From contig JAJEHX010000007.1 of NCBI GenBank assembly GCA_022823465.1, positions 1-64,000 of the forward strand: a DNA stretch of 64,000 bases, given 5' to 3'. This DNA comes from Candidatus Latescibacterota bacterium (GTDB lineage Bacteria; JAAXHH01). How positions within the stretch are numbered: the first letter of the stretch is position 1; every line of letters starts with the position of its first letter. The notes beneath the pieces are model-generated. The model ran no database searches. It was not told the origin of the DNA and saw nothing but the letters and a program-made list of their open reading frames with translations. Of this stretch, positions 26,688 to 34,170 are shown in pieces. The translations under genes and the position numbers were made by a program.

Positions 26688-28478
26688 CTATTCCGCCTGT
26701 CCGGCCTGCATGGCTATCTGCCTGTTTTCCTCTGATTCCACATAATCCAAAGCTGCCTGTACCAGTCCCCTGAACAAGGGATGGGGCCTGTAGGGACGGC
26801 TGGTCAGTTCGGGGTGGAACTGCGTGCCTACGAAGAAGGGGTGCGAGGGGATTTCCAGGATCTGCATGATCTCTTCGTCGGGCGTCATGCCGGAGAACAC
26901 CATGCCCTTGTGCTCGATGAGTTCCCTGTACTGGTTATTGAACTCGTACCGGTGGCGGAATCGTTCCATGACCGATTCCGATCCGTAGCAGCGGTGGGCT
27001 TCCGTGCCCGCTTTCACCTTCACCTTGTGTCCTCCCAGCCGCATCGTGCCCCCCATGCCCGCCAGTTTGCGCTGGTCTGGCAGCAGGTAGATGACCGGTG
27101 TTTCCGTCTCCGCGTCGAACTCCGCGTGGGCGGCTTCCAGCAATCCGCACTGGTTGCGCGCGAACTCCACGACGGCCAGCTGGAAACCGTAACAAAGGCC
27201 CAGGAAGGGCAGGCCGTTCTCCCTGGCAAACTGGATGAACCGGATCTTCCCTTCCGCGCCCCGCTCGCCGAAGCCGCCAGGCACGATGATGCCGGAAATG
27301 CCGTCCAGCATGCCCGCGTCGAGCGGCTGGTCCGCCGAGAAATCCGTCGTATCGATCCACTCGGTGGCGATCTCCACGCCCACGCCGACCTTGCTGTGGT
27401 CCAGGGCGTTCAGGATACTCACGTATGAATCGTGCAGGGCCGTATATTTGCCCGTGATGGCGATACGTATTTCCGGATGGCTTCTGGACAGGTACTTGAG
27501 GTAGATGTCGAACATCTGTGGCCGCTGATCGGTACGCTGCGGGAGGTTGACGTTGAGTTTCTCGGCAACGATCTGAACCGTCTGCTGGCGGTCGAGCAGG
27601 GTGGGCACGCGGTAGATGGAATCCGTGTCCGGGCTGCTGACCACGCGGTCCTCGGCGATGTTGCAGAAGAGGCTGATCTTCTGGCGGACGCTCTTGTTCA
27701 GCGGGATGGCCGAGCGGCACACGACGATATCCGGCTGGATGCCCAGCTGCAGGAGCGCCTTGACGCTGTGCTGCGTGGGTTTGGTCTTGAGTTCCCCCGC
27801 GGATTCGTTATAGGGCACCTGCGTGACGTGGGCCGACAGGACATTGTCCCGTCCCTCGTCGTAGAGCATCTCCCGGGCGGCCTCGATGAAATGGATATTC
27901 TCGATATCTCCGACGGTGCCGCCGACCTCCACGACCAGGATGTCGTAGGGCCCCTCGTGGGCCTTGGTCCGGATCAGGTTCTTGATTTCGCCCGTCACGT
28001 GGGGCACGACCTGCACGTCCCGTCCCAGGTACTCGCCCCGGCGCTCCTTGTCGAGGATGATCCGGTAGACCTTTCCGGAGGTGATATAGTTGTTCCGGTT
28101 CAGGTTATCGTCGAGAAAACGTTCGTAGGTACCCAGGTCCATGTCGCATTCGGTACCGTCCTCGAGCACGAACACTTCCCCGTGGCGATAAGGATTTATG
28201 GTGCCGGCGTCCTGGTTCAGGTAGCCGTCGATTTTGATCTGGGAGACCGTGAATCCGTAATGCTTGAGCAGATGTCCGAGGGAGGCGCTGAATACGCCCT
28301 TGCCCACGCCGGACATGACGCCGCCGGTGACGAAGATGTACTTGGTCCGGCCGATGCGGTAATCGGTGGGGAAGAAGTCGATGGCTTCGGAATCGACGGT
28401 CCTGGCGCTGTGGGCGTCGAGGTCGACGTCGTCGAAAAACACATCGTCGTGATAGTCCGCGGCGCCGGCCAAAGACAT
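26688..28478 (-). CDS. pyrG: CTP synthase (divergent, N-terminally extended)
   Basis: About 596 residues; makes CTP from UTP, ATP and glutamine. The synthetase domain starts at KYIFVTGGVMSGVGKG (P-loop SGVGKG where SSLGKG is common) and has KIDGYLNQDAGTINPYRHGE. The glutamine amidotransferase domain has the nucleophile in GLCYGFQ (GICLGMQ in E. coli) and the His-Glu of QFHPEL. About 45 acidic residues precede the synthetase core (HDDVFFDDVDLDAH), absent from standard enzymes. The start is uncertain: ATG 28478 has AGGAG only one base away; TTG 28490 is in frame just upstream. Confidence 0.93.
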   Translation of the reverse strand: MSLAGAADYHDDVFFDDVDLDAHSARTVDSEAIDFFPTDYRIGRTKYIFVTGGVMSGVGKGVFSASLGHLLKHYGFTVSQIKIDGYLNQDAGTINPYRHGEVFVLEDGTECDMDLGTYERFLDDNLNRNNYITSGKVYRIILDKERRGEYLGRDVQVVPHVTGEIKNLIRTKAHEGPYDILVVEVGGTVGDIENIHFIEAAREMLYDEGRDNVLSAHVTQVPYNESAGELKTKPTQHSVKALLQLGIQPDIVVCRSAIPLNKSVRQKISLFCNIAEDRVVSSPDTDSIYRVPTLLDRQQTVQIVAEKLNVNLPQRTDQRPQMFDIYLKYLSRSHPEIRIAITGKYTALHDSYVSILNALDHSKVGVGVEIATEWIDTTDFSADQPLDAGMLDGISGIIVPGGFGERGAEGKIRFIQFARENGLPFLGLCYGFQLAVVEFARNQCGLLEAAHAEFDAETETPVIYLLPDQRKLAGMGGTMRLGGHKVKVKAGTEAHRCYGSESVMERFRHRYEFNNQYRELIEHKGMVFSGMTPDEEIMQILEIPSHPFFVGTQFHPELTSRPYRPHPLFRGLVQAALDYVESEENRQIAMQAGQAE

Positions 28479-28517
28479 GCTCCTTTTCAAGATTCCGGTT
28501 TGAATACGGCCGCACCT

Positions 28518-28546
28518 AAGATAGAGCAGGGCAGGTGTATTCGCAA
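28518..28546 (-). promoter_or_regulatory. pyrG promoter
   Basis: On the minus strand TTGCGA (28546-28541) and TATCTT (28523-28518) are 17 bases apart, within the 78-base gap upstream of pyrG. Confidence 0.45.
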
Positions 28547-28556
28547 TACAATTATG

Positions 28557-29354
28557 TCAGAACGTCCCGATCCACTTGCTCCTCAACGCGTCGAGCGTCC
28601 CCTTCTGCTGCATCTGGTACAGCCAAAGGTTCAGCCAGTTCATAAAGGGCTGGTCGTCCCGGACGGTCATGTAGCCGATATCTTCCCGGGTCAAAGGCTC
28701 GTCCGGACTCAGGGCGTGGAGCGCGGGATTCTGCCTCGCGTAGATGACCGCCTCCACGTTGTCCGTGAACATCACGTCCACGTCGCCCGCCGCCACGGCC
28801 GGTTGCACGTCGAGGTTGTTCTCGAACATGACGATCGTGGCCTGCCTGATGTTGGCGCGGACGAAGGCCTCGTTCGTGCCGCCGTAGTTCGCGCCGATCC
28901 GGACTCCTGGCTGGTCGATGTCCTGCAGGCTCTTGAAGCGGTCCTTGTCGGACTTCCTGATGAGCGGCGATTTCCCTATGGTGACATAAGGACTGGTGAG
29001 CGCGAGGATCTTCTGCCGTTTGAGCGTCCGGGTAATGCCGCCCATGGCCAGGTCGAACCGGTCGTTCAGGGTATCGTCGGACAGGTTGCTCCAGGTCGTG
29101 GGTACGAACCGGACGCGCACGCCGAGCGCTTCTCCCAGCATATGGGCCGCGTCGATATCCATGCCTTCGTAGCCGCCCGTCTCCGGGTTCAGGTACGTGA
29201 AAGGCTTGTAGTCGCCCGTGGTGCCGATTCGGATTTCGCCCCGTTCCAGGATTCGGTCCAGGAGGGAAGTCTGCGCGTGTATATCTGCTGAAGCGGTACA
29301 CGCACACAGGAATAACAGTACTGCCTGGAAGGTACGAATGCGGTAGGTAGCCAT
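28557..29354 (-). CDS. Periplasmic solute-binding fold protein, cyclohexadienyl dehydratase (PheC)-like
   Basis: 265 residues with an N-terminal signal peptide. The mature part begins LLDRILERGEIRIGTTGDYKPF, followed by GMDIDAAHMLGEALGV, DRFDLAMGGIT, GGTNEAFVRANI and VMFTDNVEAVIY. This order matches periplasmic PheC closely, including the TD-x2-EA segment where PheC has its catalytic Glu. No ABC permease or ATPase lies nearby, favouring a free-standing enzyme (prephenate/arogenate dehydration for phenylalanine). An amino-acid binding protein is the alternative. GGAG lies upstream of the ATG. Confidence 0.75.
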   Translation of the reverse strand: MATYRIRTFQAVLLFLCACTASADIHAQTSLLDRILERGEIRIGTTGDYKPFTYLNPETGGYEGMDIDAAHMLGEALGVRVRFVPTTWSNLSDDTLNDRFDLAMGGITRTLKRQKILALTSPYVTIGKSPLIRKSDKDRFKSLQDIDQPGVRIGANYGGTNEAFVRANIRQATIVMFENNLDVQPAVAAGDVDVMFTDNVEAVIYARQNPALHALSPDEPLTREDIGYMTVRDDQPFMNWLNLWLYQMQQKGTLDALRSKWIGTF

Positions 29355-29443
29355 ATCAACTCCAGATAGTATATGGAAACAGGTGGATCACGGAAGTGGC
29401 CGCCGGCGCAGGCGAAGTGACCAGTCGGCGCGGACAAGAACGA

Positions 29444-29472
29444 TTTTATACCGCTTGCGGCCGCCTTGTCAA
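29444..29472 (-). promoter_or_regulatory. Promoter for the PheC-like gene
   Basis: On the minus strand TTGACA (29472-29467) and TAAAAT (29449-29444) are 17 bases apart. Its -35 box lies six bases from that of a divergent promoter. Confidence 0.55.
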
Positions 29473-29478
29473 TCCATC

Positions 29479-29507
29479 TTGACAGTCCCGGTTTCGCCTT
29501 CTACCTT
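29479..29507 (+). promoter_or_regulatory. Promoter for the FG-GAP/ASPIC gene
   Basis: TTGACA (29479-29484) and TACCTT (29502-29507) with 17 bases between, about 120 bases upstream of the start at 29632. Confidence 0.5.
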
Positions 29508-29631
29508 GAAATCGCATTTCGACCATGCGGGACACACGTGCCATTCTCATTGTCCTTCCGCTGGACGATCCGGTCCGACCGGACGAACCGGATCTGTCCG
29601 GTCCGTCGTTCTGTTCAGCCCCCTACAGGCC

Positions 29632-31401
29632 ATGTCATCAGCCTCCCCATTTTCGATACGGCCCGCTATAACCGTACTGTTCATCATATTACTTGCTGCT
29701 CCGTTCATCCTCGCCCGTTGGCTGGCGCGGGATTCAGACGAAATCGATGCGGGACGGTACGGGTTCCGCCTGACCGCCGCGACCGAGGAGGCCGGCATCG
29801 ACTTCGTCCACGCCAGGCCGGAGCTCGACCCTAAGCTCAACCCCATCATGCCTCACATCACGGCCCTGGGGGCGTCGGTTTCGGTCGTGGACTACGACAA
29901 AGACGGGTGGCAGGACCTGTACGTGACCAGCAGCCGGAAAGGCGTGCCGAACGCGATGTATCGGAATTCAGGTGATGGGAGCTTCGATGAGGTTGCCGGG
30001 GAGGTCGGCCTTGCCGACGTGAACGACTCTAGCGGCGTATCTATGGGGTCGGTCTGGGCAGACTACGACAACGACGGCTTCGAGGATGTGTTCATCTACA
30101 GGTGGGGCCGCCAGCGCCTGTTCAGAAACGAGGGCGGCGGCGCTTTCGCGGACGTGACCGGCGAGTCGGGGCTAGACCGGTGGATGAACGCGAACAGCGC
30201 GGTGTGGACGGACGTGAACCAGGATGGCCTGGTCGATCTCTACGTTGGCGGTTATTTCTCGGAAGTGCATGATTTGTGGCAGGTTACGACGACGCGTATC
30301 ATGCAGGAGAGTTTCGAGTACGCGAACAACGGCGGCCACAATTACCTCTTCCTCAACCGGGGCGCCGGGCGTTTCGAGGAGGTCACGGAGGAGTATGGGG
30401 CGGACTGTACGCGGTGGACCATGTCCGTCGGCGCGGCGGACCTGACCGGCGACGGCTGGCCCGATCTATACCTGGCCAACGACTATGGTCCCGAGGTGCT
30501 CTTGGTCAACCTCGAGGGAAAGGGGTTCGAGCAGCTCGCCGGCGCCACGCTGGAGGAGACCTCCAAGAGCGGCATGAACGTGGCCTTCGGCGATCTGTAC
30601 AACGACGGCCGCGCGGACGTCTACGTGACGAATATCTCGAAGCGCGGCTACCTTTTCCAGGGGAACAATCTCCGGCGCAACCTGATCGCGGAAAACGGCC
30701 GGATGGTTAATATCGCCATAGGGGAAATCGCCGACGCCGGATGGGCCTGGGGCGCCCAGTTCGGCGACCTGAACAACGATGGTTTCGTGGACCTTTTCGT
30801 GACCAACGGCTTCGTCTCCGCCGACCCGGAGGAGGACTACTGGTACGAGATGTCGCGGGTCGCCATGGGCAACAACAATATCTTCCAGGACGTGAGGAAC
30901 TGGGCGCCCATGGGCGATCAGAGTCTTTCGGGCTTCGAGCGGTCCAGGCTCTACCTGAACGACGGCGCCGCGCGCTTCTACGACGTGGCGGAATCCGTCG
31001 GCGTGAACGACCGGTATGACGGCAGGGGGGTCGCCCTGGCCGACCTGTTCAACCGGGGCGTCCTGGACGTGATCGTGGCCAATCAGGACGGTCCCCTGAT
31101 CCTGTACCGGAACGAGGTCGAGGGAGCGCACGCGTGGATTTCCTTCGAACTGCGGGGCGCTCGCAGCAACGCCAGCGCCATCGGGGCGGAGGTACGGGTA
31201 TTCTGGGACGGCCGGCAACAGCTCCAGGTCGTGACGGCCGGGGCCGGGTTTGCCGCCCAGAGCCAGCGCAGGCGGCATTTCGGGCTGGGGGCCGCCGAAG
31301 CGGTCGAGCGCGCGGAAATCAGCTGGCCGAGCGGGATCGTGCAGACGCTGGAAAGTCCTGAATTGAACCGGCTGCACGTGGTAACTGAACCGGAGAAATG
31401 A
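29632..31401 (+). CDS. FG-GAP/VCBS repeat protein with C-terminal ASPIC/UnbV domain (CRTAC1-like)
   Basis: 589 residues. One N-terminal membrane segment (ITVLFIILLAAPFILARWL) anchors or exports it. Beta-propeller repeats with calcium-type loops follow: DYDKDGWQD, DYDNDGFED, DVNQDGLVD, DLTGDGWPD, DLNNDGFVD. The last ~90 residues form the ASPIC/UnbV domain (SAIGAEVRVFWDGRQQ, HFGLGAAEAVERAEISWPSG). It is an extracytoplasmic protein of unknown ligand. The ATG at 29632 is preferred to the long GC-rich open frame upstream because it gives the signal anchor. Its stop overlaps the start of the next gene. Confidence 0.88.
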   Translation: MSSASPFSIRPAITVLFIILLAAPFILARWLARDSDEIDAGRYGFRLTAATEEAGIDFVHARPELDPKLNPIMPHITALGASVSVVDYDKDGWQDLYVTSSRKGVPNAMYRNSGDGSFDEVAGEVGLADVNDSSGVSMGSVWADYDNDGFEDVFIYRWGRQRLFRNEGGGAFADVTGESGLDRWMNANSAVWTDVNQDGLVDLYVGGYFSEVHDLWQVTTTRIMQESFEYANNGGHNYLFLNRGAGRFEEVTEEYGADCTRWTMSVGAADLTGDGWPDLYLANDYGPEVLLVNLEGKGFEQLAGATLEETSKSGMNVAFGDLYNDGRADVYVTNISKRGYLFQGNNLRRNLIAENGRMVNIAIGEIADAGWAWGAQFGDLNNDGFVDLFVTNGFVSADPEEDYWYEMSRVAMGNNNIFQDVRNWAPMGDQSLSGFERSRLYLNDGAARFYDVAESVGVNDRYDGRGVALADLFNRGVLDVIVANQDGPLILYRNEVEGAHAWISFELRGARSNASAIGAEVRVFWDGRQQLQVVTAGAGFAAQSQRRRHFGLGAAEAVERAEISWPSGIVQTLESPELNRLHVVTEPEK

Positions 31402-32237
31402 TGAGCGATTCGAAGACCGCAGCGGCGAAAACGTCGCCGGAATCGTCGCCGGGACCGCCGAGCGGCGCGAGATTCCAGATCGATCCGCGGTACCTGTCCT
31501 CCGGGCTGATCACCCTGATCCTGGTCTTTGGCCAGATGTACGTGGGGTTTCTCCACGGCCTTTCGCAGCTCTTTACGGCGATCGCCGCGGCCCTGGTGGC
31601 GGAGATGGCCCTGGGACGCCTGTTGACGGGGAGGTGGCTCAATCCCGCCAGCGCCTACATCACCGGGATCAGCTGCGGCATTCTGCTGAGGTCGCTTTAC
31701 CTGTGGCCCTTCGCCATCGCCAGCCTGCTTTCCATCATGTCGAAATACGTCCTGCGCTACCGGGGACGCCATCTGTGGAATCCATCCAACCTGGGCATCT
31801 GCGTGGTGCTCTTCGCGGCGCCCGGGACCGTGGCCGCCTTGAGCGAGCAGTGGGGGAACGATCTCTGGGCCATGGCCGTGATATGGGTGCTGGGTTCGGT
31901 CGTTCTCTGGCGGGCGAAACGCTTTCACGTCACTTTCACCTACGCCCTGTCCTTCGTCGCGCTCGCCTACGTACGGTCTCTGATGACGGGGACCCCTTTC
32001 CTGTCCGAAGTCGCGCCCATCACCGGCCCCATGTATCAGCTCATGGCCTTCTTCATGGTTACGGACCCCGCCACCTCGGTCTCCTCGCGCGGCGGACGGA
32101 TCGGGGTCGCCTTTCTGGTGGCGCTGGCCGAGATGGGGTTGCGGCTGTTGGAAATCGTGAACGCGCCGCTTTATGCCTTGTTCCTGGTGGGACCGGTGGC
32201 GAAGGTATTGGATCTGGGCAGGAAAGCTCGTAGTTGA
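31398..32237 (+). CDS. RnfD/NqrB-like membrane protein
   Basis: 279 residues with about eight hydrophobic segments. The resemblance to the Rnf/Nqr subunit D/B family rests on LNPASAYITGISCGILLRS, HLWNPSNLGI and FFMVTDPATSVSSRGGR, whose TDPATS echoes the ATDPVS segment near the flavin in NqrB/RnfD. No other Rnf or Nqr subunit is present. The start overlaps the ASPIC gene by four bases (ATGA), so the two are translated together. A flavin-dependent electron-transfer role for an exported partner is possible but unproven. Confidence 0.72.
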   Translation: MMSDSKTAAAKTSPESSPGPPSGARFQIDPRYLSSGLITLILVFGQMYVGFLHGLSQLFTAIAAALVAEMALGRLLTGRWLNPASAYITGISCGILLRSLYLWPFAIASLLSIMSKYVLRYRGRHLWNPSNLGICVVLFAAPGTVAALSEQWGNDLWAMAVIWVLGSVVLWRAKRFHVTFTYALSFVALAYVRSLMTGTPFLSEVAPITGPMYQLMAFFMVTDPATSVSSRGGRIGVAFLVALAEMGLRLLEIVNAPLYALFLVGPVAKVLDLGRKARS

Positions 32238-32443
32238 CCGAACGAATCGCCGCTTCAAATTCAAAGTTAGCTACGACGGGTATGGTGTGAAATATCCCGA
32301 AGTGAGCCAACCATGAACCTGGTTCGAACGAACTGCATTCTAAGGGACGTATGAGTGGACACGGCATGGTCAGACAGAATCTGATTCACAATCTCCAGAA
32401 TCCACGTAATTTATATTGCTCAATTACAGAAATTACATACACG

Positions 32444-32477
32444 AAAGGCTGTTGATAGTTAAATGCAACAGCCTTTT
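32444..32477 (-). terminator. Intrinsic terminator of the small minus-strand gene cluster
   Basis: Perfect 11-base arms AAAGGCTGTTG (32444-32454) and CAACAGCCTTT (32466-32476) around an 11-base loop, with flanking A/T runs on both sides. It lies about 20 bases after the stop of the gene at 32498-32743 and could work in both directions. The rest of the 32238-32497 gap shows no gene. Confidence 0.75.
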
Positions 32478-32497
32478 CACTTGCCTAGTTGATAAGA

Positions 32498-32743
32498 TCA
32501 GCCGAGTGTCGTTGGTTTATCTTCTACGTAAATACTTCCATTGGCTTCCCAACAGAGTAACATTGAACCATCACCACAACTTTGTATACTCACGGGTTCT
32601 TCAGACGGCAAATGAAGGAGTCCACCAATCTCTTTATTCTGCCTCGCCTGTAGAAAATCATTCAATAACGTCTTATGGGGATCGATATCTATAGTACCTG
32701 GAATGTAGTGGCTGACTCTTTGATTGAAAACCAAACCATTCAT
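32498..32743 (-). CDS. Small hypothetical protein
   Basis: 81 residues beginning MNGLVFNQRVSHYIPGTIDI, not recognised. GGAGG sits nine bases before the ATG and a strong terminator follows. The start overlaps the stop of a shorter upstream ORF (ATGA). The sequence has mixed polar and hydrophobic strands (LLHLPSEEPVSI, MLLCWEANGSIYV) and looks like a small soluble domain. It belongs to the AT-rich accessory island. Confidence 0.6.
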   Translation of the reverse strand: MNGLVFNQRVSHYIPGTIDIDPHKTLLNDFLQARQNKEIGGLLHLPSEEPVSIQSCGDGSMLLCWEANGSIYVEDKPTTLG

Positions 32744-32892
32744 AACTCTTTTCCTCCAGCATTGTTAAATACCCATTTGTTGTTGTCCAAAATTAGCAAC
32801 AGCCTTTCAGTATTAGTTTTAGATTTCTGAACTACTACCTCCCCCTTTACTACCTGCGGCATTTCCCATCGCAACTTCACATTGTTACCCAC
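32740..32892 (-). CDS. Very small hypothetical ORF overlapping the downstream start
   Basis: About 50 residues from GTG 32892 (or 46 from GTG 32880), reading ...KLRWEMPQVVKGEVVVQKSK and ending NNAGGKEL. Its TGA overlaps the next ATG as ATGA, the typical arrangement of coupled genes. The frame stays open upstream for another 25 codons without an ATG, so it may be the 3' end of a truncated gene instead. GGAG lies 12 bases before the GTG. Confidence 0.4.
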   Translation of the reverse strand: MGNNVKLRWEMPQVVKGEVVVQKSKTNTERLLLILDNNKWVFNNAGGKEL

Positions 32893-32989
32893 ATCGTGTT
32901 GCGTCTCCGTTATTCTATCAGATCCTTCAGACGGTCGACGCCGAACCCAGGAGTGTGGCGTGTTGGTTCAAACGGACTAGCTTTCTCGA

Positions 32990-33253
32990 TTAGTCATCCA
33001 CTCCTTCCTGCCATGAATCGTAGCCGAAGTTTTTCGTGTCACGGTCTGACCTAGGCAGGAGATTGAATTTCCATGCTAGTTCGAGCACGATATTGCGGTC
33101 GGCGGCATCGTACGAGATTAATATTCGCTTCCACGACCATGAATCAGGAAGCCAGTTTTGGTCTGTGAAATACATCCTTAACCTCCGGGTTAATTCTTCT
33201 TGTTGTTCATTTTCATCTTGATACTCATCTGGTGTTTGGTTATTTTTACTCAT
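32990..33253 (-). CDS. Small acidic hypothetical protein
   Basis: 87 residues with a very acidic, Gln/Glu-rich N-terminus (DEYQDENEQQEEL) followed by aromatic-rich sequence (YFTDQNWLPDSWSWKR, AWKFNLLPRSD). Not recognised. The ATG has GAGG a few bases upstream. It heads the minus-strand cluster of three small genes in the accessory island, opposite in direction to the ubiquitin-like operon. Confidence 0.6.
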   Translation of the reverse strand: MSKNNQTPDEYQDENEQQEELTRRLRMYFTDQNWLPDSWSWKRILISYDAADRNIVLELAWKFNLLPRSDRDTKNFGYDSWQEGVDD

Positions 33254-33868
33254 GATGGCACCTCGTTGTTAGCGGCGATTCATCACCGCCGACCCTGAAC
33301 CCCCGAGGTAGCGGCTTCGGGGGTTCGCTATTGTGAAATTTGCGAAATTATAGACTTTATATAATTCCTTTTAGTATTATATGTGCGACTGTGGGAGTCT
33401 TGTCAATAGGATTATTACCGTGGCTACATCCCGTCGCGATTGTGATTCCCGGGTGTGCTCATGACCATACCACCACAGCGAGCCGGATTCTACTCAGATC
33501 GTGTCTACGATATACCGTGTGCCACGTATTGCCGCAGTACTAAACAGTTGCATAGTTGTCCGCAAAGTGTTACATTGCTTGATTGCGCGATGCGGAGCGA
33601 AAAGTGTCTGGTAAGGGCACTACGACCTTTCACGCCGGGATCATCAGGTACGCCATTCGACAGGTTGGCAATCTGGTTCAGACACCCGCAGGACGGAGTG
33701 AGTTGACCTAAGCGGGGCAGTTGGTTCATTGAGTTGAGACGTGCTCTGGGTGGGCAAGACTAACCTTCTTGAGCAACATAACTGGTCATCCGGGTCGCTC
33801 TTCGCACTACGTGCAGTACATTGGAAAGCGAAACAGACACTTAGTTAGACATCAAGGAGGAATCCAAA
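33254..33868. other. AT-rich divergent regulatory region of the accessory island
   Basis: 615 bases between the minus-strand small genes and the plus-strand ubiquitin-like gene. A strong hairpin lies at 33297-33326, and an AT-rich stretch at 33331-33390 includes TATAAT (33360-33365) with no well-spaced -35. Short open frames occur on both strands but none has a ribosome site plus sensible protein sequence. I see no gene here. Confidence 0.5.
33297..33326. promoter_or_regulatory. Perfect 10-bp inverted repeat (hairpin) in the island intergenic region
   Basis: GAACCCCCGA (33297-33306) and TCGGGGGTTC (33317-33326) around a 10-base loop. No T-run follows on either strand. It lies about 45 bases upstream of the small acidic protein gene, so it could be an attenuator, insulator or operator. 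Confidence 0.55.
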
Positions 33869-34162
33869 TTGGTACACGAACCTGGAAACGGCGAAGGACC
33901 CAATGGACCGACGGGGATTGTCAAGGAGCTGACCATCTACATCAATGCTCGGTCGGTACTGTGGGACAAGCCGACCATCAGTTTCGCACAGGTGGTCGAA
34001 CAGTGGAATAAACTTGATCCGGAAAGACATGTGACAGGTAATCTTCCAGGCATCGACTGGGAGGCTAAGGACGGTACAAAGGGGATTCTCTATCCGTCAG
34101 ATAAACCGATGGTCGTGGGTGATGAACTGTTGTTCAAGATTGACGACTCGTATCTCGCTTAG
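33869..34162 (+). CDS. Ubiquitin-like protein (single Multi_ubiq-type domain)
   Basis: 97 residues. After a Gly/Pro-rich leader, residues 19-93 follow the pattern of bacterial multi-ubiquitin domains: ELTIYINARSVLWDKPTISF, then QVVE, a GTKGILYPSDKPMVVGDELLFKI segment and a short tail. That is the beta-grasp strand order with the I-x-V-N-G...W.K..ISY and G.L.PGD.V...F landmarks. It ends ...SYLA, without a C-terminal Gly-Gly. It starts at TTG with AAGGAGG eight bases upstream. An E1-like gene begins eight bases after its stop. It is probably the modifier of a ubiquitin-like conjugation system; the target is unknown. Confidence 0.75.
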   Translation: MVHEPGNGEGPNGPTGIVKELTIYINARSVLWDKPTISFAQVVEQWNKLDPERHVTGNLPGIDWEAKDGTKGILYPSDKPMVVGDELLFKIDDSYLA

Positions 34163-34170
34163 GGAAGACT

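Noticed and set aside
27432-29291. 619-residue open frame on the plus strand
   Set aside because: Antisense to pyrG and the PheC-like gene; composition is that of a shadow frame.
32320-32345. GGTTCGAA stretch resembling a tRNA T-loop
   Set aside because: No acceptor, D or anticodon stem can be drawn around it, so it is not a tRNA or an obvious attachment site.
33340-33543. Short plus-strand ORF with one hydrophobic stretch
   Set aside because: It starts within an AT-rich promoter-like region, has no ribosome site, and its second half is unlike a protein.
33505-33729. 74-residue minus-strand ORF and a 42-codon plus-strand frame in the same place
   Set aside because: Neither has a ribosome site or recognisable motif, and the reading frames are short and overlapping, so they are treated as intergenic.
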